Of a stretch of 34,746 bases of DNA, positions 14,429 through 24,013 are shown in pieces. The notes beneath the pieces are model-generated. The model was not told the DNA's origin, did no database searches, and was given only the letters and a program-made list of their open reading frames with translations. The position numbers and the translations under genes are program-made. Origin of the DNA: Candidatus Competibacteraceae bacterium (GTDB lineage: Bacteria > Bacteroidota > Bacteroidia > CAIKAF01). Each line of letters opens with the position of its first letter. The first letter of the stretch is position 1. The stretch lies in the NCBI GenBank assembly GCA_014879445.1, contig JACSSC010000040.1, positions 1-34,746 on the forward strand. Reading direction: 5' to 3'.

Positions 14429-16875
14429 CGAGCATGAATTCTTCTTCCGTTTTGTATAAAATATACAATGTAAACTCCGGGTGCATATATGCTTGGGTTG
14501 ATGGACAGAGATTGACTGATGGAATTTGAAAGTATCGTACGTCCTGCCATATCAGTAATGAGTAATTGATAAGTGGTATTATCAGGAATTATAACCTGAA
14601 TAGGAGTGTGTTGAGAAACAGTAGGGAATATACGAATGGGAGAATTATTTTCATTGGGCAAGTCAAAACCTGTCATAGGGAGATTAGCAACCCAAATACC
14701 ACGACCATGTGTATAGATAAACAAGGTATTATCGCTGTGTCGGAGTCGTATTTGATGAACTGCAACACTTGGGATTCCTGTTTCTAAAGTCCAGTTGACA
14801 CCCCCGTTAATTGAAGTGTATAAACCAAAGTCGGTGGCTGCGGCCATAATATTTTCGTCATAAGGGCTCACTTCAATCCAATTTACAGGCAATCCTTCAG
14901 GCATGTCGCCATGAATGGACTGCCATTGAGGCGATGACGATAAGGCGTCAGTAACTTTCCACACTCTGGGCTGACTGATATAACTGCTAAATGACACATA
15001 AAAAGTAGAAGGATCATTGGGAGAAACAGTAATGTTTGACATAAAGCTCTGAGAAAGCGTAGAAGGAATAGATGAAGAGATATTAATTTCATCACCGGGT
15101 TGAGAATACATTGCATTATTTAATCTTCTGAGTTTGTTTTTGCCACCCACATAAACGGTTGGTGACGCTTCATTGCTGATACCAATGGCATAGAGGTCGG
15201 TAATGGGTTTGGTACATTTTTCCCAAAAATTGGCGCCATCAATAGATCGCCAAAGCCGGTTTCGTGTAACAAAAAATATTTGATCCCCATCCTGCCTGTT
15301 CAATTCAAATGGATTAATAAACCAAACATTATCGTCAATGTTAAAATCATTGTCAGCATCCATTTCGCCCATCACATAATCAAAGAATGGGCTTGCATTT
15401 CCGGTGTTGTATGTCTTCAGAATATGTCCTTCTTGCCAAGAAACATATCCCACATTGGGTGATTGCTGATTGATGGAAGTGAATCCTCCATCACCACCAA
15501 ATATATGAGCAAATGTTGAGGAAGCATTGCTTCCTGATTGTGTACCATTATCTTGAGTACCTCCCCAGCATTTTAATCCTTCAGGGAAATAAGCACCGGT
15601 ATAAAATTGGGTAACATTATATCCATTATTCAGGTTGACGTATGCGATGAATTGGGTGTCGTAATATTTATAGACGCCACCATCATTGCCAATATAAAAT
15701 TGAGCATGATTTGCAGGGTTAAAAACAATGATGTGATAGTCGGCATGTGAGTTTTGGTGTGTTGTCCAACTACTTCCGCCATTCGAAGAATAACCTACGG
15801 TTACGCTGCCAATTACAAGATAATTGGGGTCGCTTGGTTTTACTGCTAATGTTAGGCAGTACCACGGAAAATAAAACCCAATATTAAAAGTGGATGGATT
15901 GCCGGTGGCTACCCAATTGTTACCTCCATCCGTAGTTTTATACAATCCAGTAATATTGTCGCCTGTTGTGTTTTCGTATGTAACATACATAACACTAGGT
16001 ACGCTGTCGCAATAAGCCATTTCGACACGATAAAAGCCAGTGGTTGGCAATCCATTATTGATAGAAGCAAAAGAGCCAGGTGTGCCGTCTGCAGAACGGA
16101 ATAAGCCCTGTCCGCTTACAGCAGCAATAACACTTCCATCTCTGAACACTTCCAGGTCAGTTACTTCAACAGATGGTAAGATATTCTCAAAAGAAGTTCC
16201 ACCATCTGTACTTCTATACAAACCTGCATCACGTGTGGCAACATATACGGTGTGGGTGTCGGTGAAAGAACACATAATTCGCCAGGTATAATCAAAAGCG
16301 GGCAAATCAGTTGCCGGTAATTTTTGAAAAGTAACGCCGTTGTCAGATGATTTATATACGCCATCGCCTGGAATACCGGCACTATTGCCAGCACATTCAC
16401 CTGTGCTGAAGTAAATAATATGAGGTGTAAACGGGTTTTGTGTGATGTAGGTAATGGACAAGTTAGTAGCATCATCATCTACAGGATTCCATGAAGTGCC
16501 GGCATTGGTTGAGATCCATAATCCACCGGAGACGCCACCGGCAAAAAGTCGGTTATGGTTGTTTTTATCAATTAAAAAAGCACGTGTTCGTCCTCCAACA
16601 TTGGAAGGCCCCAATTCTTGAAGGTTGGTTAAATTGCTGCCCGCTTTCTCTATTCTTTTTTGCTGTGTAATTTTAAACAATTCTCTAATTTTGTTGTAAG
16701 GGATTTTACCTTCTTCATCCATTTTCATTTCTATCCATTGCTTCTCCCATCCTGGGTTTCCGGGCCCTCTTCCAAGTTTGAAATTAGGTTTGAAAGATAA
16801 AGGCACAGGAGATTGCCAAATAATAATCATTGCAAAAAACAAAACAATCCCGATGCGCAAACCAATTTTATTCAT
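14410..16875 (-). CDS. exported BNR/sortilin-like repeat protein with T9SS sorting domain
   Basis: The 821-residue product has an N-terminal signal sequence (GIVLFFAMIIIWQ). After an approximately 60-residue N-terminal segment (WEKQWIEMKMDEEGKIPYNKIRELFKI) come many beta-propeller repeats with the BNR/Asp-box pattern, for example GGLWISTNAGTSW, DGVYKSSDNGVTF, AGLYRSTDGGTSF, TGLYKTTDGGNNW and FGLYTSINGGVNW. This is the layout of the large Bacteroidota VPS10/BNR-like proteins. The C-terminal IRIFPTVSQHTPIQVI to HARKIILK is a type A T9SS sorting domain, so it should be displayed or released at the surface. Glycosidase activity is sometimes annotated on such proteins but no catalytic site is visible. 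Substrate unknown. Confidence 0.85.
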   Translation of the reverse strand: MNKIGLRIGIVLFFAMIIIWQSPVPLSFKPNFKLGRGPGNPGWEKQWIEMKMDEEGKIPYNKIRELFKITQQKRIEKAGSNLTNLQELGPSNVGGRTRAFLIDKNNHNRLFAGGVSGGLWISTNAGTSWNPVDDDATNLSITYITQNPFTPHIIYFSTGECAGNSAGIPGDGVYKSSDNGVTFQKLPATDLPAFDYTWRIMCSFTDTHTVYVATRDAGLYRSTDGGTSFENILPSVEVTDLEVFRDGSVIAAVSGQGLFRSADGTPGSFASINNGLPTTGFYRVEMAYCDSVPSVMYVTYENTTGDNITGLYKTTDGGNNWVATGNPSTFNIGFYFPWYCLTLAVKPSDPNYLVIGSVTVGYSSNGGSSWTTHQNSHADYHIIVFNPANHAQFYIGNDGGVYKYYDTQFIAYVNLNNGYNVTQFYTGAYFPEGLKCWGGTQDNGTQSGSNASSTFAHIFGGDGGFTSINQQSPNVGYVSWQEGHILKTYNTGNASPFFDYVMGEMDADNDFNIDDNVWFINPFELNRQDGDQIFFVTRNRLWRSIDGANFWEKCTKPITDLYAIGISNEASPTVYVGGKNKLRRLNNAMYSQPGDEINISSSIPSTLSQSFMSNITVSPNDPSTFYVSFSSYISQPRVWKVTDALSSSPQWQSIHGDMPEGLPVNWIEVSPYDENIMAAATDFGLYTSINGGVNWTLETGIPSVAVHQIRLRHSDNTLFIYTHGRGIWVANLPMTGFDLPNENNSPIRIFPTVSQHTPIQVIIPDNTTYQLLITDMAGRTILSNSISQSLSINPSIYAPGVYIVYFIQNGRRIHARKIILK

Positions 16876-16964
16876 ACTGATTAATTATAATATAAAAGAT
16901 AACAAGAAGTAAAGGTAGTGAAAAATGGGATTTTTGCTTGCAGAATTTAAGATGGGATTCAATT

Positions 16965-18353
16965 TTAATAGCCCAATATTTTCAACATGGACTTATAGCT
17001 TTGCTCTTTGCTAAAGAGTTTAGTGAAGTATTCGCCATTTTCGTCTTTGTCAATGATAACGTGTTTGGGTGCAGGAATAAGACAATGCTGAATACCACCA
17101 TATCCACCAAGCGATTCTTGATAAGCGCCGGTATGGAAAAATCCGAGATATAGTGGTTCACCGGGTTGCAATTTGGGAAGAAATACTTGTCCGATATGAG
17201 CTTCGGCATTGTAGTAGTCCAAGCTATCGCAAGTTAATCCGCCTAAATTGACGCGCTGATATTGGTTTTCCCAGTTATTAATTGCGAGCAGAATGAATCT
17301 TTGTTTTAGCCCCCAGGTGTCGGGTAGGGTAGTGATAAAGGAGCTATCAATCATATACCAAATTTCTGTATCGTTTTGCATTTTTGAATCAAGAACTGAA
17401 TATAACGAAACGCCGCTTTCGCCCACAGTGAATGAGCCAAACTCAGTAAACAAATTGGGCTCTTCTACACCATTTTCATTGCAAATTACTTTGATTTGCT
17501 GCACAATTTCGTTTACGATATACTCATAATCAAACTCAAAAGCCAGTGAGTTTTTGATGGGCAATCCACCACCGATATTTAATGAATCTAGCTCGGGACA
17601 TATTTTTTTTAATTCACAATACACATTAAGACATTTTGACAATTCGCTCCAGTAATATACCGTATCGCGAATTCCGGTATTTATGAAGAAATGCAGCATT
17701 TTTACTTGAAATTTTTTATTGCCTTTAATTTTGTATTGATAAAAAGGAACGATGTCTTTATAACGAATACCAAGGCGGGATGTGTAAAATTCAAAATTGG
17801 GTTCTTCTTCAGAGGCAATGCGAAGTCCAATTTTCATGGGATGTTTAGTGTGTTTATCAAAATATGCCAATTCGTTTGTATTGTCGAGTATAGGGATGAT
17901 ATTGAACCCTTCGTTGGCAAACCTTGTTATTTGCTGCATGTAGGCATCGCGTTTAAATCCATTGCAGACAATAAATTTTGATTTATCAATCAATCCTTTG
18001 GCATATAATTCACGAAGAATTTCCATGTCGTAATGCGAAGATGTTTCAACATGTACATCATTTTTTAGCACCTCTTCCATCACAAAACTGAAGTGAGAGC
18101 TTTTAGTACAGTAGCAATAGGTGTATGAACCTTGATAATCGGCCTTTGCCATTGCCACTTTAAACATTATCTTTGCCTTTTGAATCTGGTCGCTAATTTT
18201 GGGTAGATATGTAAGTTTGAGCGGTGTGCCATATTGTTTGATAATCTCCATCATAGGGATGTCGTGCCAGTATAACTCACCATCTTCTACCCGAAATCCT
18301 TCTTGAGGAAACTCAAAAGTTTGTTTGATCAGGTCTTCATAATGTACTTTCAT
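16965..18353 (-). CDS. speA: biosynthetic arginine decarboxylase, fold-type III PLP enzyme
   Basis: The 462-residue product decarboxylates arginine to agmatine, the first step of the agmatine route to putrescine. It matches the long Bacteroidota arginine decarboxylase family from the first residues (VHYEDLIKQTFEFPQEGF). The PLP lysine is K84 in YCYCTKSSHFSF of the alanine-racemase-like barrel. The phosphate-binding glycines are in SLNIGGGLP, and the C-terminal active-site cysteine is in CDSLDYY, followed by FHTGAYQESLGGYGG. The length is shorter than E. coli SpeA (about 650) but normal for this branch. It is divergent from arginase, 120 bp away, across a pair of direct repeats. The diaminopimelate-decarboxylase-related alternative is less likely. 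The symbol is given for function by family. Confidence 0.88.
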   Translation of the reverse strand: MKVHYEDLIKQTFEFPQEGFRVEDGELYWHDIPMMEIIKQYGTPLKLTYLPKISDQIQKAKIMFKVAMAKADYQGSYTYCYCTKSSHFSFVMEEVLKNDVHVETSSHYDMEILRELYAKGLIDKSKFIVCNGFKRDAYMQQITRFANEGFNIIPILDNTNELAYFDKHTKHPMKIGLRIASEEEPNFEFYTSRLGIRYKDIVPFYQYKIKGNKKFQVKMLHFFINTGIRDTVYYWSELSKCLNVYCELKKICPELDSLNIGGGLPIKNSLAFEFDYEYIVNEIVQQIKVICNENGVEEPNLFTEFGSFTVGESGVSLYSVLDSKMQNDTEIWYMIDSSFITTLPDTWGLKQRFILLAINNWENQYQRVNLGGLTCDSLDYYNAEAHIGQVFLPKLQPGEPLYLGFFHTGAYQESLGGYGGIQHCLIPAPKHVIIDKDENGEYFTKLFSKEQSYKSMLKILGY

Positions 18354-18424
18354 GTCAACAGGTTAAGTAGTTTGAGAAATAAATTTTAACAAATATCCAT
18401 CAAATCTTTTAAATAAATGCAATC

Positions 18425-18465
18425 TAACTAACTTAAATCATAAAAAAATAACATAACTAACTAAG
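18425..18465. repeat. direct repeats TAACTAACT in the arginine divergent region
   Basis: TAACTAACT occurs at 18425-18433 and again at 18454-18462 (29 bp apart) in the 120-bp region between the divergent arginine decarboxylase and arginase genes, each followed by a TTA or AAG. No TAnnTTTG promoter box is evident for either gene. They could be operator half-sites controlling both promoters. I cannot say which regulator binds. Confidence 0.35.
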
Positions 18466-18473
18466 TTGGATTT

Positions 18474-19553
18474 ATGAAATCTATCAAATTAATTGAAGTG
18501 CGTTCAGAGCTTGGAGCGGGTACTCGAGGAGCCAGTTTAGGCATTGAGGCACTTAAGCTGGCCTCACTTGAATATGGTTCATATTTCTTTGGCAAGTATA
18601 AAAGCAAAGAGATTCGCGACAATTCCCGCTTACTATTTAAAAACCCTGTAAGAACATATGCGAAGCGCATCAGGGGTGTGATTAAGATATTTGAGAGGCA
18701 GGCCAAAGCCGTTTCGGATGAAATCAAAGCCGGTAGGATTCCTATTGTTATTTCCGGGGATCATAGTAGTGCCGGTGGAACCATTGCCGGCGTAAAAATG
18801 GCATATCCTAAAAGTAAAATCGGCGTTATTTGGATTGATGCTCATGCAGACCTCCATTCGCCTTACACTACACCATCCGGGAATATTCACGGGATGCCGT
18901 TGGCCTCTGCTTTAGGAATAGATTTTCAGGATAAGCCCAAAAATCCGGTGAAAGGCGATACCGTACCATTTTGGGATGTGCTCAAAAATGTGGGAGGAAT
19001 TTGTCCCAAAATTACACCCGATAATTTAGTTTTTGTGGGTTTGCGTGATATGGAAACAGAGGAAATACAATACATACGTAAGCATAAAGTCAAAATTGTA
19101 AAAATACCACAAATACATAAGGGAAAGATTAAGGAGATATGCAATGATATATTGACTTATTTAGGTGGTTGTGATTACCTTTATGTTTCTTTTGATATTG
19201 ATTCGCTAGATAGCAGTGTGGTGAAAGGAACCGGTACCCCTGTACCCAATGGGCTGACTGTTAAAGAAGCAAAAAAACTGCTCACTGGAATTCTAAAGGA
19301 TCCACGTGTATGTTGTTTTGAAATTACAGAAATTAATCCATTGCTTGATGCAGAGAATCGTACGGCTTCGCGTGTTTTTCCTATATTCAGAGATGCGGTT
19401 AATGCTATCGAAAAGCGATTGAAAAAAGCCCAACTTGAGAAACGAATGGCAGAAAAAATTACAAAATCAGTTAGTCAGGTAAAACCTGCATTTCCTGTGG
19501 TTGAAAAAAAATCTAACCGGTTGATAGCCAAAAAAACTTCCAGTAAGAAATGA
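18474..19553 (+). CDS. arginase, with lysine-rich C-terminal tail
   Basis: The 359-residue ureohydrolase hydrolyses arginine to ornithine and urea. Manganese ligands are visible as H97 in GDHS (residues 95-98), D122-H124-D126 in DAHADLH, and D241/D243 in SFDIDSLD. The stretch TTPSGNIHGMP (S135-G-N137, H139) is the arginase loop that holds the amino-acid end of arginine and is missing from agmatinases, so I prefer arginase over agmatinase. The last about 45 residues (after FRDAVNAIEKR) are Lys-rich and unlike the catalytic core. The stop overlaps the argS start as ATGA, making an arginase-argS operon. Formimidoylglutamase is the other family to exclude. Confidence 0.85.
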   Translation: MKSIKLIEVRSELGAGTRGASLGIEALKLASLEYGSYFFGKYKSKEIRDNSRLLFKNPVRTYAKRIRGVIKIFERQAKAVSDEIKAGRIPIVISGDHSSAGGTIAGVKMAYPKSKIGVIWIDAHADLHSPYTTPSGNIHGMPLASALGIDFQDKPKNPVKGDTVPFWDVLKNVGGICPKITPDNLVFVGLRDMETEEIQYIRKHKVKIVKIPQIHKGKIKEICNDILTYLGGCDYLYVSFDIDSLDSSVVKGTGTPVPNGLTVKEAKKLLTGILKDPRVCCFEITEINPLLDAENRTASRVFPIFRDAVNAIEKRLKKAQLEKRMAEKITKSVSQVKPAFPVVEKKSNRLIAKKTSSKK

Positions 19554-21352
19554 ATATAATGTTAGAATTATCTCAGCGAGCAGCAGCATGGTTGTCTGGC
19601 CTCAAGCCAGAAACAGTAATTAGGCCTGAGGAAGTACAGATAAAGCTTACTCCCGCTGAGTTTGACGGTGATTATACTTTGGTGCTTTTTCCATTCGCCA
19701 AAAAATTGGGTTTGGCGCCCGATGTTTTGGGTCATCAACTTGGCAACTATCTCTGTCAAGCCAATTCATCATTTGCAGGTTTTAATGTGGTGAAGGGATT
19801 TCTTAATTTTAATTTGACACATTCGTATTGGAAAGAAAAGCTATCTCTACTTTGCGCAGATAAAGCTTGGGGGATGAAGCCCGCCGGCAGTCATCCCGAA
19901 TCGGTCATGCTTGAATACCCATCGCCCAATACAAATAAACCATTGCATTTGGGTCATCTTAGGAATGTTTTTTTGGGATATTCTCTTTGTAGAATCTTGC
20001 AAGCCAATGGTCATAAGGTGATACAGGTTTGTTTATATAACGACCGAGGAACAAATATATCCAAATCCATGTTGGCATATCTTAAAAGTGAAGATAAGCA
20101 AACGCCTGCATCTTTGGCAATTAAAGGTGATAAGTTGGTGGGTGATTATTATGTTAAGTATAATGAATTAAGCAAAACTATCCATGAAGAATTGATTTCA
20201 AAGGGTATGACACCCGAATCGGCAAAACAGCAAAATCCTCTTGAAAATGAAATTGCCGATATGACAGTTAGGTGGGAAGCAGGAGACCCAGAAATTCGTG
20301 AATTATGGCGAACCATGAACAGTTGGTTTTATGAAGGGGTGCAACAAACCTATTCACAACTTGGATTGGCTTTCGATAAATTATATTATGAGTCGGATGT
20401 ATATAATATTGGGCGGGAAACCGTGAAGGATGGATTAGATAAGGGTGTTTTTTTTCAAAAAGAAGATGGTTCTGTATGGATTGACCTGACGGATGTGGGG
20501 CTTGATCAAAAATTAGTACTGCGAAGCAATGGTACAACTGTTTACATTACACAAGATATCGCATTGGCATACCAAAAGCAACATGATTTTGATTTTCAAC
20601 ATTCGATCTATGTAGTAGGAAACGAACAGGATTATCATTTCAAGGTTTTGTTTGAAATTCTGAAACGACTTGGAATGAAATGTTCTGAGCACCTATTTCA
20701 TCTCTCTTATGGCATGGTTGAATTACCTTCGGGTAAGATGAAAAGTCGAGAAGGTACTGTAGTGGATGCTGATGATCTGATAGAAGAAGTGGTTGGTATT
20801 GCTCGTCAGATGTCGAATGAACAAGGAAAATTAGCTGAGTTGAATTCTGAAGAGAGGGAAAATATCTATCACCAAATTGGTATTGGGGCATTACGTTATT
20901 TTATTCTCAAGGTAGATCCTCGCAAGAAAATGATATTTAACCCAAAGGAATCAATTGATTTTAATGGCAACACGGGACCATTTATTCAATACACACATGC
21001 ACGCATATGCTCAGTACTTCGACAAGCCGAAGCCCATGAAATGCATATTGTCGGACATGTTGAAGAATTTGAAGATTATTCACCTGTTAAAGCTGAAATT
21101 TCATTGATTCGTAAGTTAGATTATTTCCCGAATATTGTGCAGGAAGCTGCACACCAGTATAGCCCGGCGCTGATTGCTAATTATGTATATGAAATTGCAT
21201 CTGATTACAGCTCTTATTATCATGATTATAGCATACTGAAAGAGCCGTCTTCAGCAGGCCGCATATTTCGTCTATCACTTTCATCTCTGGCACGTCAGGT
21301 GATTGCTCATTCATTATATATGCTCGGAATATCGGCTCCCGAGCGCATGTAA
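19550..21352 (+). CDS. argS: arginyl-tRNA synthetase
   Basis: The 600-residue class I synthetase charges tRNA-Arg. The N-terminal tRNA-binding region leads to the HIGH motif as HLGH (residues 133-136, in SPNTNKPLHLGHLRN). The KMSKS motif is GKMKSREGT, with the Arg variant common in ArgRS. The DALR anticodon domain covers the C-terminal third (from about YTHARICSVLRQ to ISAPERM). The start at 19550 overlaps the arginase stop (ATGA); the ATG at 19559 is the alternative. Length is normal for bacteria. Context next to arginase and arginine decarboxylase is arginine-centred, though a role in sensing is inference. Confidence 0.96.
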   Translation: MNIMLELSQRAAAWLSGLKPETVIRPEEVQIKLTPAEFDGDYTLVLFPFAKKLGLAPDVLGHQLGNYLCQANSSFAGFNVVKGFLNFNLTHSYWKEKLSLLCADKAWGMKPAGSHPESVMLEYPSPNTNKPLHLGHLRNVFLGYSLCRILQANGHKVIQVCLYNDRGTNISKSMLAYLKSEDKQTPASLAIKGDKLVGDYYVKYNELSKTIHEELISKGMTPESAKQQNPLENEIADMTVRWEAGDPEIRELWRTMNSWFYEGVQQTYSQLGLAFDKLYYESDVYNIGRETVKDGLDKGVFFQKEDGSVWIDLTDVGLDQKLVLRSNGTTVYITQDIALAYQKQHDFDFQHSIYVVGNEQDYHFKVLFEILKRLGMKCSEHLFHLSYGMVELPSGKMKSREGTVVDADDLIEEVVGIARQMSNEQGKLAELNSEERENIYHQIGIGALRYFILKVDPRKKMIFNPKESIDFNGNTGPFIQYTHARICSVLRQAEAHEMHIVGHVEEFEDYSPVKAEISLIRKLDYFPNIVQEAAHQYSPALIANYVYEIASDYSSYYHDYSILKEPSSAGRIFRLSLSSLARQVIAHSLYMLGISAPERM

Positions 21353-21383
21353 TCTATTCTGCCGAAATTTCAATCTCTTTGCA

Positions 21384-21391
21384 TACATTTG
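21384..21391 (+). promoter_or_regulatory. putative -7 box TACATTTG of recN
   Basis: An exact TAnnTTTG match ends 10 bp before the recN ATG, the same tight spacing as the OsmC promoter. Upstream TCTG (21358-21361) is 22 bp away and only a partial -33 match. It probably lets recN be expressed apart from argS. Confidence 0.4.
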
Positions 21392-21401
21392 TACTTAGCA
21401 A

Positions 21402-23057
21402 ATGCTTACCCGACTTACCATACAAAACTATGCACTCATTCGTGAAGTTTCGATTGATTTCGGACCCGGATTAAATATAATTACGGGCGAAACAGGTGCT
21501 GGCAAATCTATATTATTAGGTGCACTCGGATTGATTGCCGGTAATCGTGCAGACACATCTGTGCTTTCTTCTTCTGTCGAAAAATGTATCGTGGAAGGAT
21601 TTTTTAACGTAGCTTTTTTAAACATACGTCATTTTTTTGATTCAAACGAACTCGATTACGACGACACTTGTATTGTGAGAAGAGAGATTTTACCTAACGG
21701 TAAATCGAGAGCTTTTATTAATGATTCGCCTGTTTCATTGCCCATTCTCCGCACGCTCTCCGATATGCTTATTGATATTCATTCACAACATCAAACTCTA
21801 TTGTTGAGGAGCAACGACTTTCAGCTACAGCTCGTTGATAGTTTTGCAGATAATCGTTTAGAGTTGGAGAAATTATATAAGCAATACAGTAACTGGAAAA
21901 AACTTACAGACGAACTCAATCAATATATTGCTAACAGAGAAAGAAGTATTAGCGAACAGGATTATATTCGTTTTCAGTTTGAAGAACTTCAAAAGGCCAT
22001 GATAACAGTTGGCGAAGAGGAACATGCCGAGCAAGAACTTGCTGCATTGGCTCATAGTGAAGAGCTTAAAGCATGGTTTGATAATACTTTGCATATCATG
22101 ACGGATGATGAAAATAGTATAATGAGCAAAATGTCTTACATCAGGCAAACCTCACAAAAACCAGCGTCATGGCATCCGCAGCTTACAATATTACTCGATC
22201 AACTGAACAATATTTCTGTTGAGATAAAAGAATGGGTGCGAAGTGTTTTACAACTGTCAAATACCATTGAACCCAATCCTGAAAGATTACGCATCATTGA
22301 AGAACGATTGAACTTGCTTCACACACTTATGAAGAAGCACAAAGTTGATTCAACTGCTCAATTAATAACCTTACAATCGGAATGGGAAACAAAACTGCAA
22401 GCAATTGAATCAGGAGAAGAGCAAGAAAATCTATTACGTAAAGTAGTGCAGGAGCAATATGCAGAGATGGATAAGTTGTGTGAATTAATTAGTCAAAAGC
22501 GAATTTATGCGGCAGCACTTATTCAAAAAAATGCCATTGATTTGTTATCACAGCTTGGACTTAAAGATGCGAATATGCATGTTCAGATTGAACCCAAGTC
22601 AAACATAACTTCACAAGGAAGGGATATGGTGAGATTTTTGTTTTCTGCAAATCAAGGTATGCCGTTACAGGATTTGGGGAAAATTGCTTCAGGTGGAGAG
22701 GTTTCACGATTGATGCTGGCTTTTAAAGCCATGCTCTCTGATAAAATCAATCTGCCAACCATTCTTTTTGATGAGATAGATACAGGCGTTTCGGGGGGCA
22801 TGGCTGATAAAATTGGACAGTTGATGAAACAGATGTCAAATACCAGACAATTAGTTGTGATAACTCATCTACCACAAATGGCATCTAAAGGTGAATTTCA
22901 TTTCAAGGTAATAAAGGAAAGTAAAAATGGCAGCACCCAAACCTATCTACTACTTTTGAACCATTCGCAGCGTATTGAAGAAATTGCCCGTTTACTTAGT
23001 GGTGCGTCAATTACTGATGCTGCATTGAAAAATGCCATTGAAATGCTTAAGTCATGA
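21402..23057 (+). CDS. recN: DNA repair protein RecN
   Basis: The 551-residue SMC-like ATPase acts in double-strand break repair. Walker A is GETGAGKS (residues 29-36) within LNIITGETGAGKSILLGALGLI. A long central coiled coil (about residues 160-380) follows, then the ABC signature ASGGEVSRLMLAFK and Walker B TILFDEIDTGVSGG. The H-loop is in VVITHLPQMAS. Domain order and length are those of bacterial RecN. It starts 49 bp after argS behind its own -7-like box, and is followed 49 bp later by fabI. There is no sign of truncation. Confidence 0.96.
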   Translation: MLTRLTIQNYALIREVSIDFGPGLNIITGETGAGKSILLGALGLIAGNRADTSVLSSSVEKCIVEGFFNVAFLNIRHFFDSNELDYDDTCIVRREILPNGKSRAFINDSPVSLPILRTLSDMLIDIHSQHQTLLLRSNDFQLQLVDSFADNRLELEKLYKQYSNWKKLTDELNQYIANRERSISEQDYIRFQFEELQKAMITVGEEEHAEQELAALAHSEELKAWFDNTLHIMTDDENSIMSKMSYIRQTSQKPASWHPQLTILLDQLNNISVEIKEWVRSVLQLSNTIEPNPERLRIIEERLNLLHTLMKKHKVDSTAQLITLQSEWETKLQAIESGEEQENLLRKVVQEQYAEMDKLCELISQKRIYAAALIQKNAIDLLSQLGLKDANMHVQIEPKSNITSQGRDMVRFLFSANQGMPLQDLGKIASGGEVSRLMLAFKAMLSDKINLPTILFDEIDTGVSGGMADKIGQLMKQMSNTRQLVVITHLPQMASKGEFHFKVIKESKNGSTQTYLLLLNHSQRIEEIARLLSGASITDAALKNAIEMLKS

Positions 23058-23106
23058 TTTTGTAGAGATAAAAAAATTTTATTTATTCGCTTAAAATATC
23101 AGTACT

Positions 23107-23913
23107 ATGAAAGGAATACTGGAGGGGAAAATAGGAATTATTACCGGGGCTTTGGATGAGAACTCCATTGCATGGAAAGTGGCAGAACAATGCCATGCTC
23201 AGGGTGCCCGATTTATTTTATCTAATGCACCCGTTGCTTTGCGAATGGGTAAAATTAATGAGTTGGCAGAGCAATGCAATACTGAGGTCGTTTCTGCAGA
23301 TGCTTCTGTTGAAAGTGACTGGGAAAATTTATTTCATCATGCCATGAATAAGTATGGAGGGAAAGTGGATTTTGTGTTGCATAGCATCGGCATGTCGCCC
23401 AATGTTCGTAAAGGAAGACATTATACGGATTTGAATTATGATTGGTTTTTGAAATCATTGGATATTTCTGCTCTTTCTTTTCACAAGATGTTACAAACAG
23501 CTCAGAAACTAGACGCTATCAGCGAATGGGGTAGTGTGTTGGCTTTATCATATATAGCTGCTCAACGCACATTTCCTGATTACAATGATATGGCTGAGGC
23601 AAAAGCGCTTTTGGAATCTATTGCTCGTAGCTATGGTTATCACTATGGTGTAGCCAAAAAAGTTAGAATTAACACCATCTCTCAGTCACCAACCCGAACT
23701 ACTGCAGGTACAGGCGTAGGGAAGTTTGATATATTCTTTGATTATGCGAACCGCATGTCTCCATTGGGTAATGCTTCGGCTGATGATTGTGCTAAGTTTT
23801 GTGCAGTTATGTTTTCGGATTTTGCTCGTATGATTACCATGCAAAACATCTATCATGATGGAGGTTTCAGCAGCGTTGGTATCAGTGCTTCTGTAGTTGA
23901 TAATTTTAAATAG
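23107..23913 (+). CDS. fabI: enoyl-[acyl-carrier-protein] reductase, NADH type
   Basis: The 268-residue short-chain dehydrogenase performs the last step of each fatty-acid elongation cycle. The nucleotide motif is ITGALDENSIAWKVAEQC, the FabI form with a long insertion between the glycines. Catalytic residues are Y149 and Y159 with K166; the spacings of 10 and 7 equal those of E. coli FabI Y146, Y156 and K163. VLHSIG and INTISQSPTRT (motif before the substrate loop) agree. It is the FabI isozyme, the target of triclosan-type inhibitors. An intrinsic-terminator-like hairpin follows. Good family match and normal length. Confidence 0.95.
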   Translation: MKGILEGKIGIITGALDENSIAWKVAEQCHAQGARFILSNAPVALRMGKINELAEQCNTEVVSADASVESDWENLFHHAMNKYGGKVDFVLHSIGMSPNVRKGRHYTDLNYDWFLKSLDISALSFHKMLQTAQKLDAISEWGSVLALSYIAAQRTFPDYNDMAEAKALLESIARSYGYHYGVAKKVRINTISQSPTRTTAGTGVGKFDIFFDYANRMSPLGNASADDCAKFCAVMFSDFARMITMQNIYHDGGFSSVGISASVVDNFK

Positions 23914-23934
23914 TTCTTTTTATTCAATCCAATC

Positions 23935-23960
23935 CGCCGTTTGGCGCTAATTCTTTTTTT
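23935..23960 (+). terminator. probable intrinsic terminator after fabI
   Basis: A short GC stem, CGCC-GTTT-GGCG (23935-23946), is followed after seven bases by a run of seven Ts (23954-23960). The stem is only 4 bp but all GC. It lies 22 bp after the fabI stop and before the gene at 24014. Confidence 0.45.
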
Positions 23961-24013
23961 ACTCCCCAGAATTGAAAATTGAACACGTGCCTAAATTAAA
24001 TAAATGATTGCTT

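Noticed and set aside
18474-19553. Agmatinase completing the polyamine route with the adjacent decarboxylase
   Set aside because: The SGN-HGMP loop is the arginase type, so arginase is preferred, though an assay would decide.
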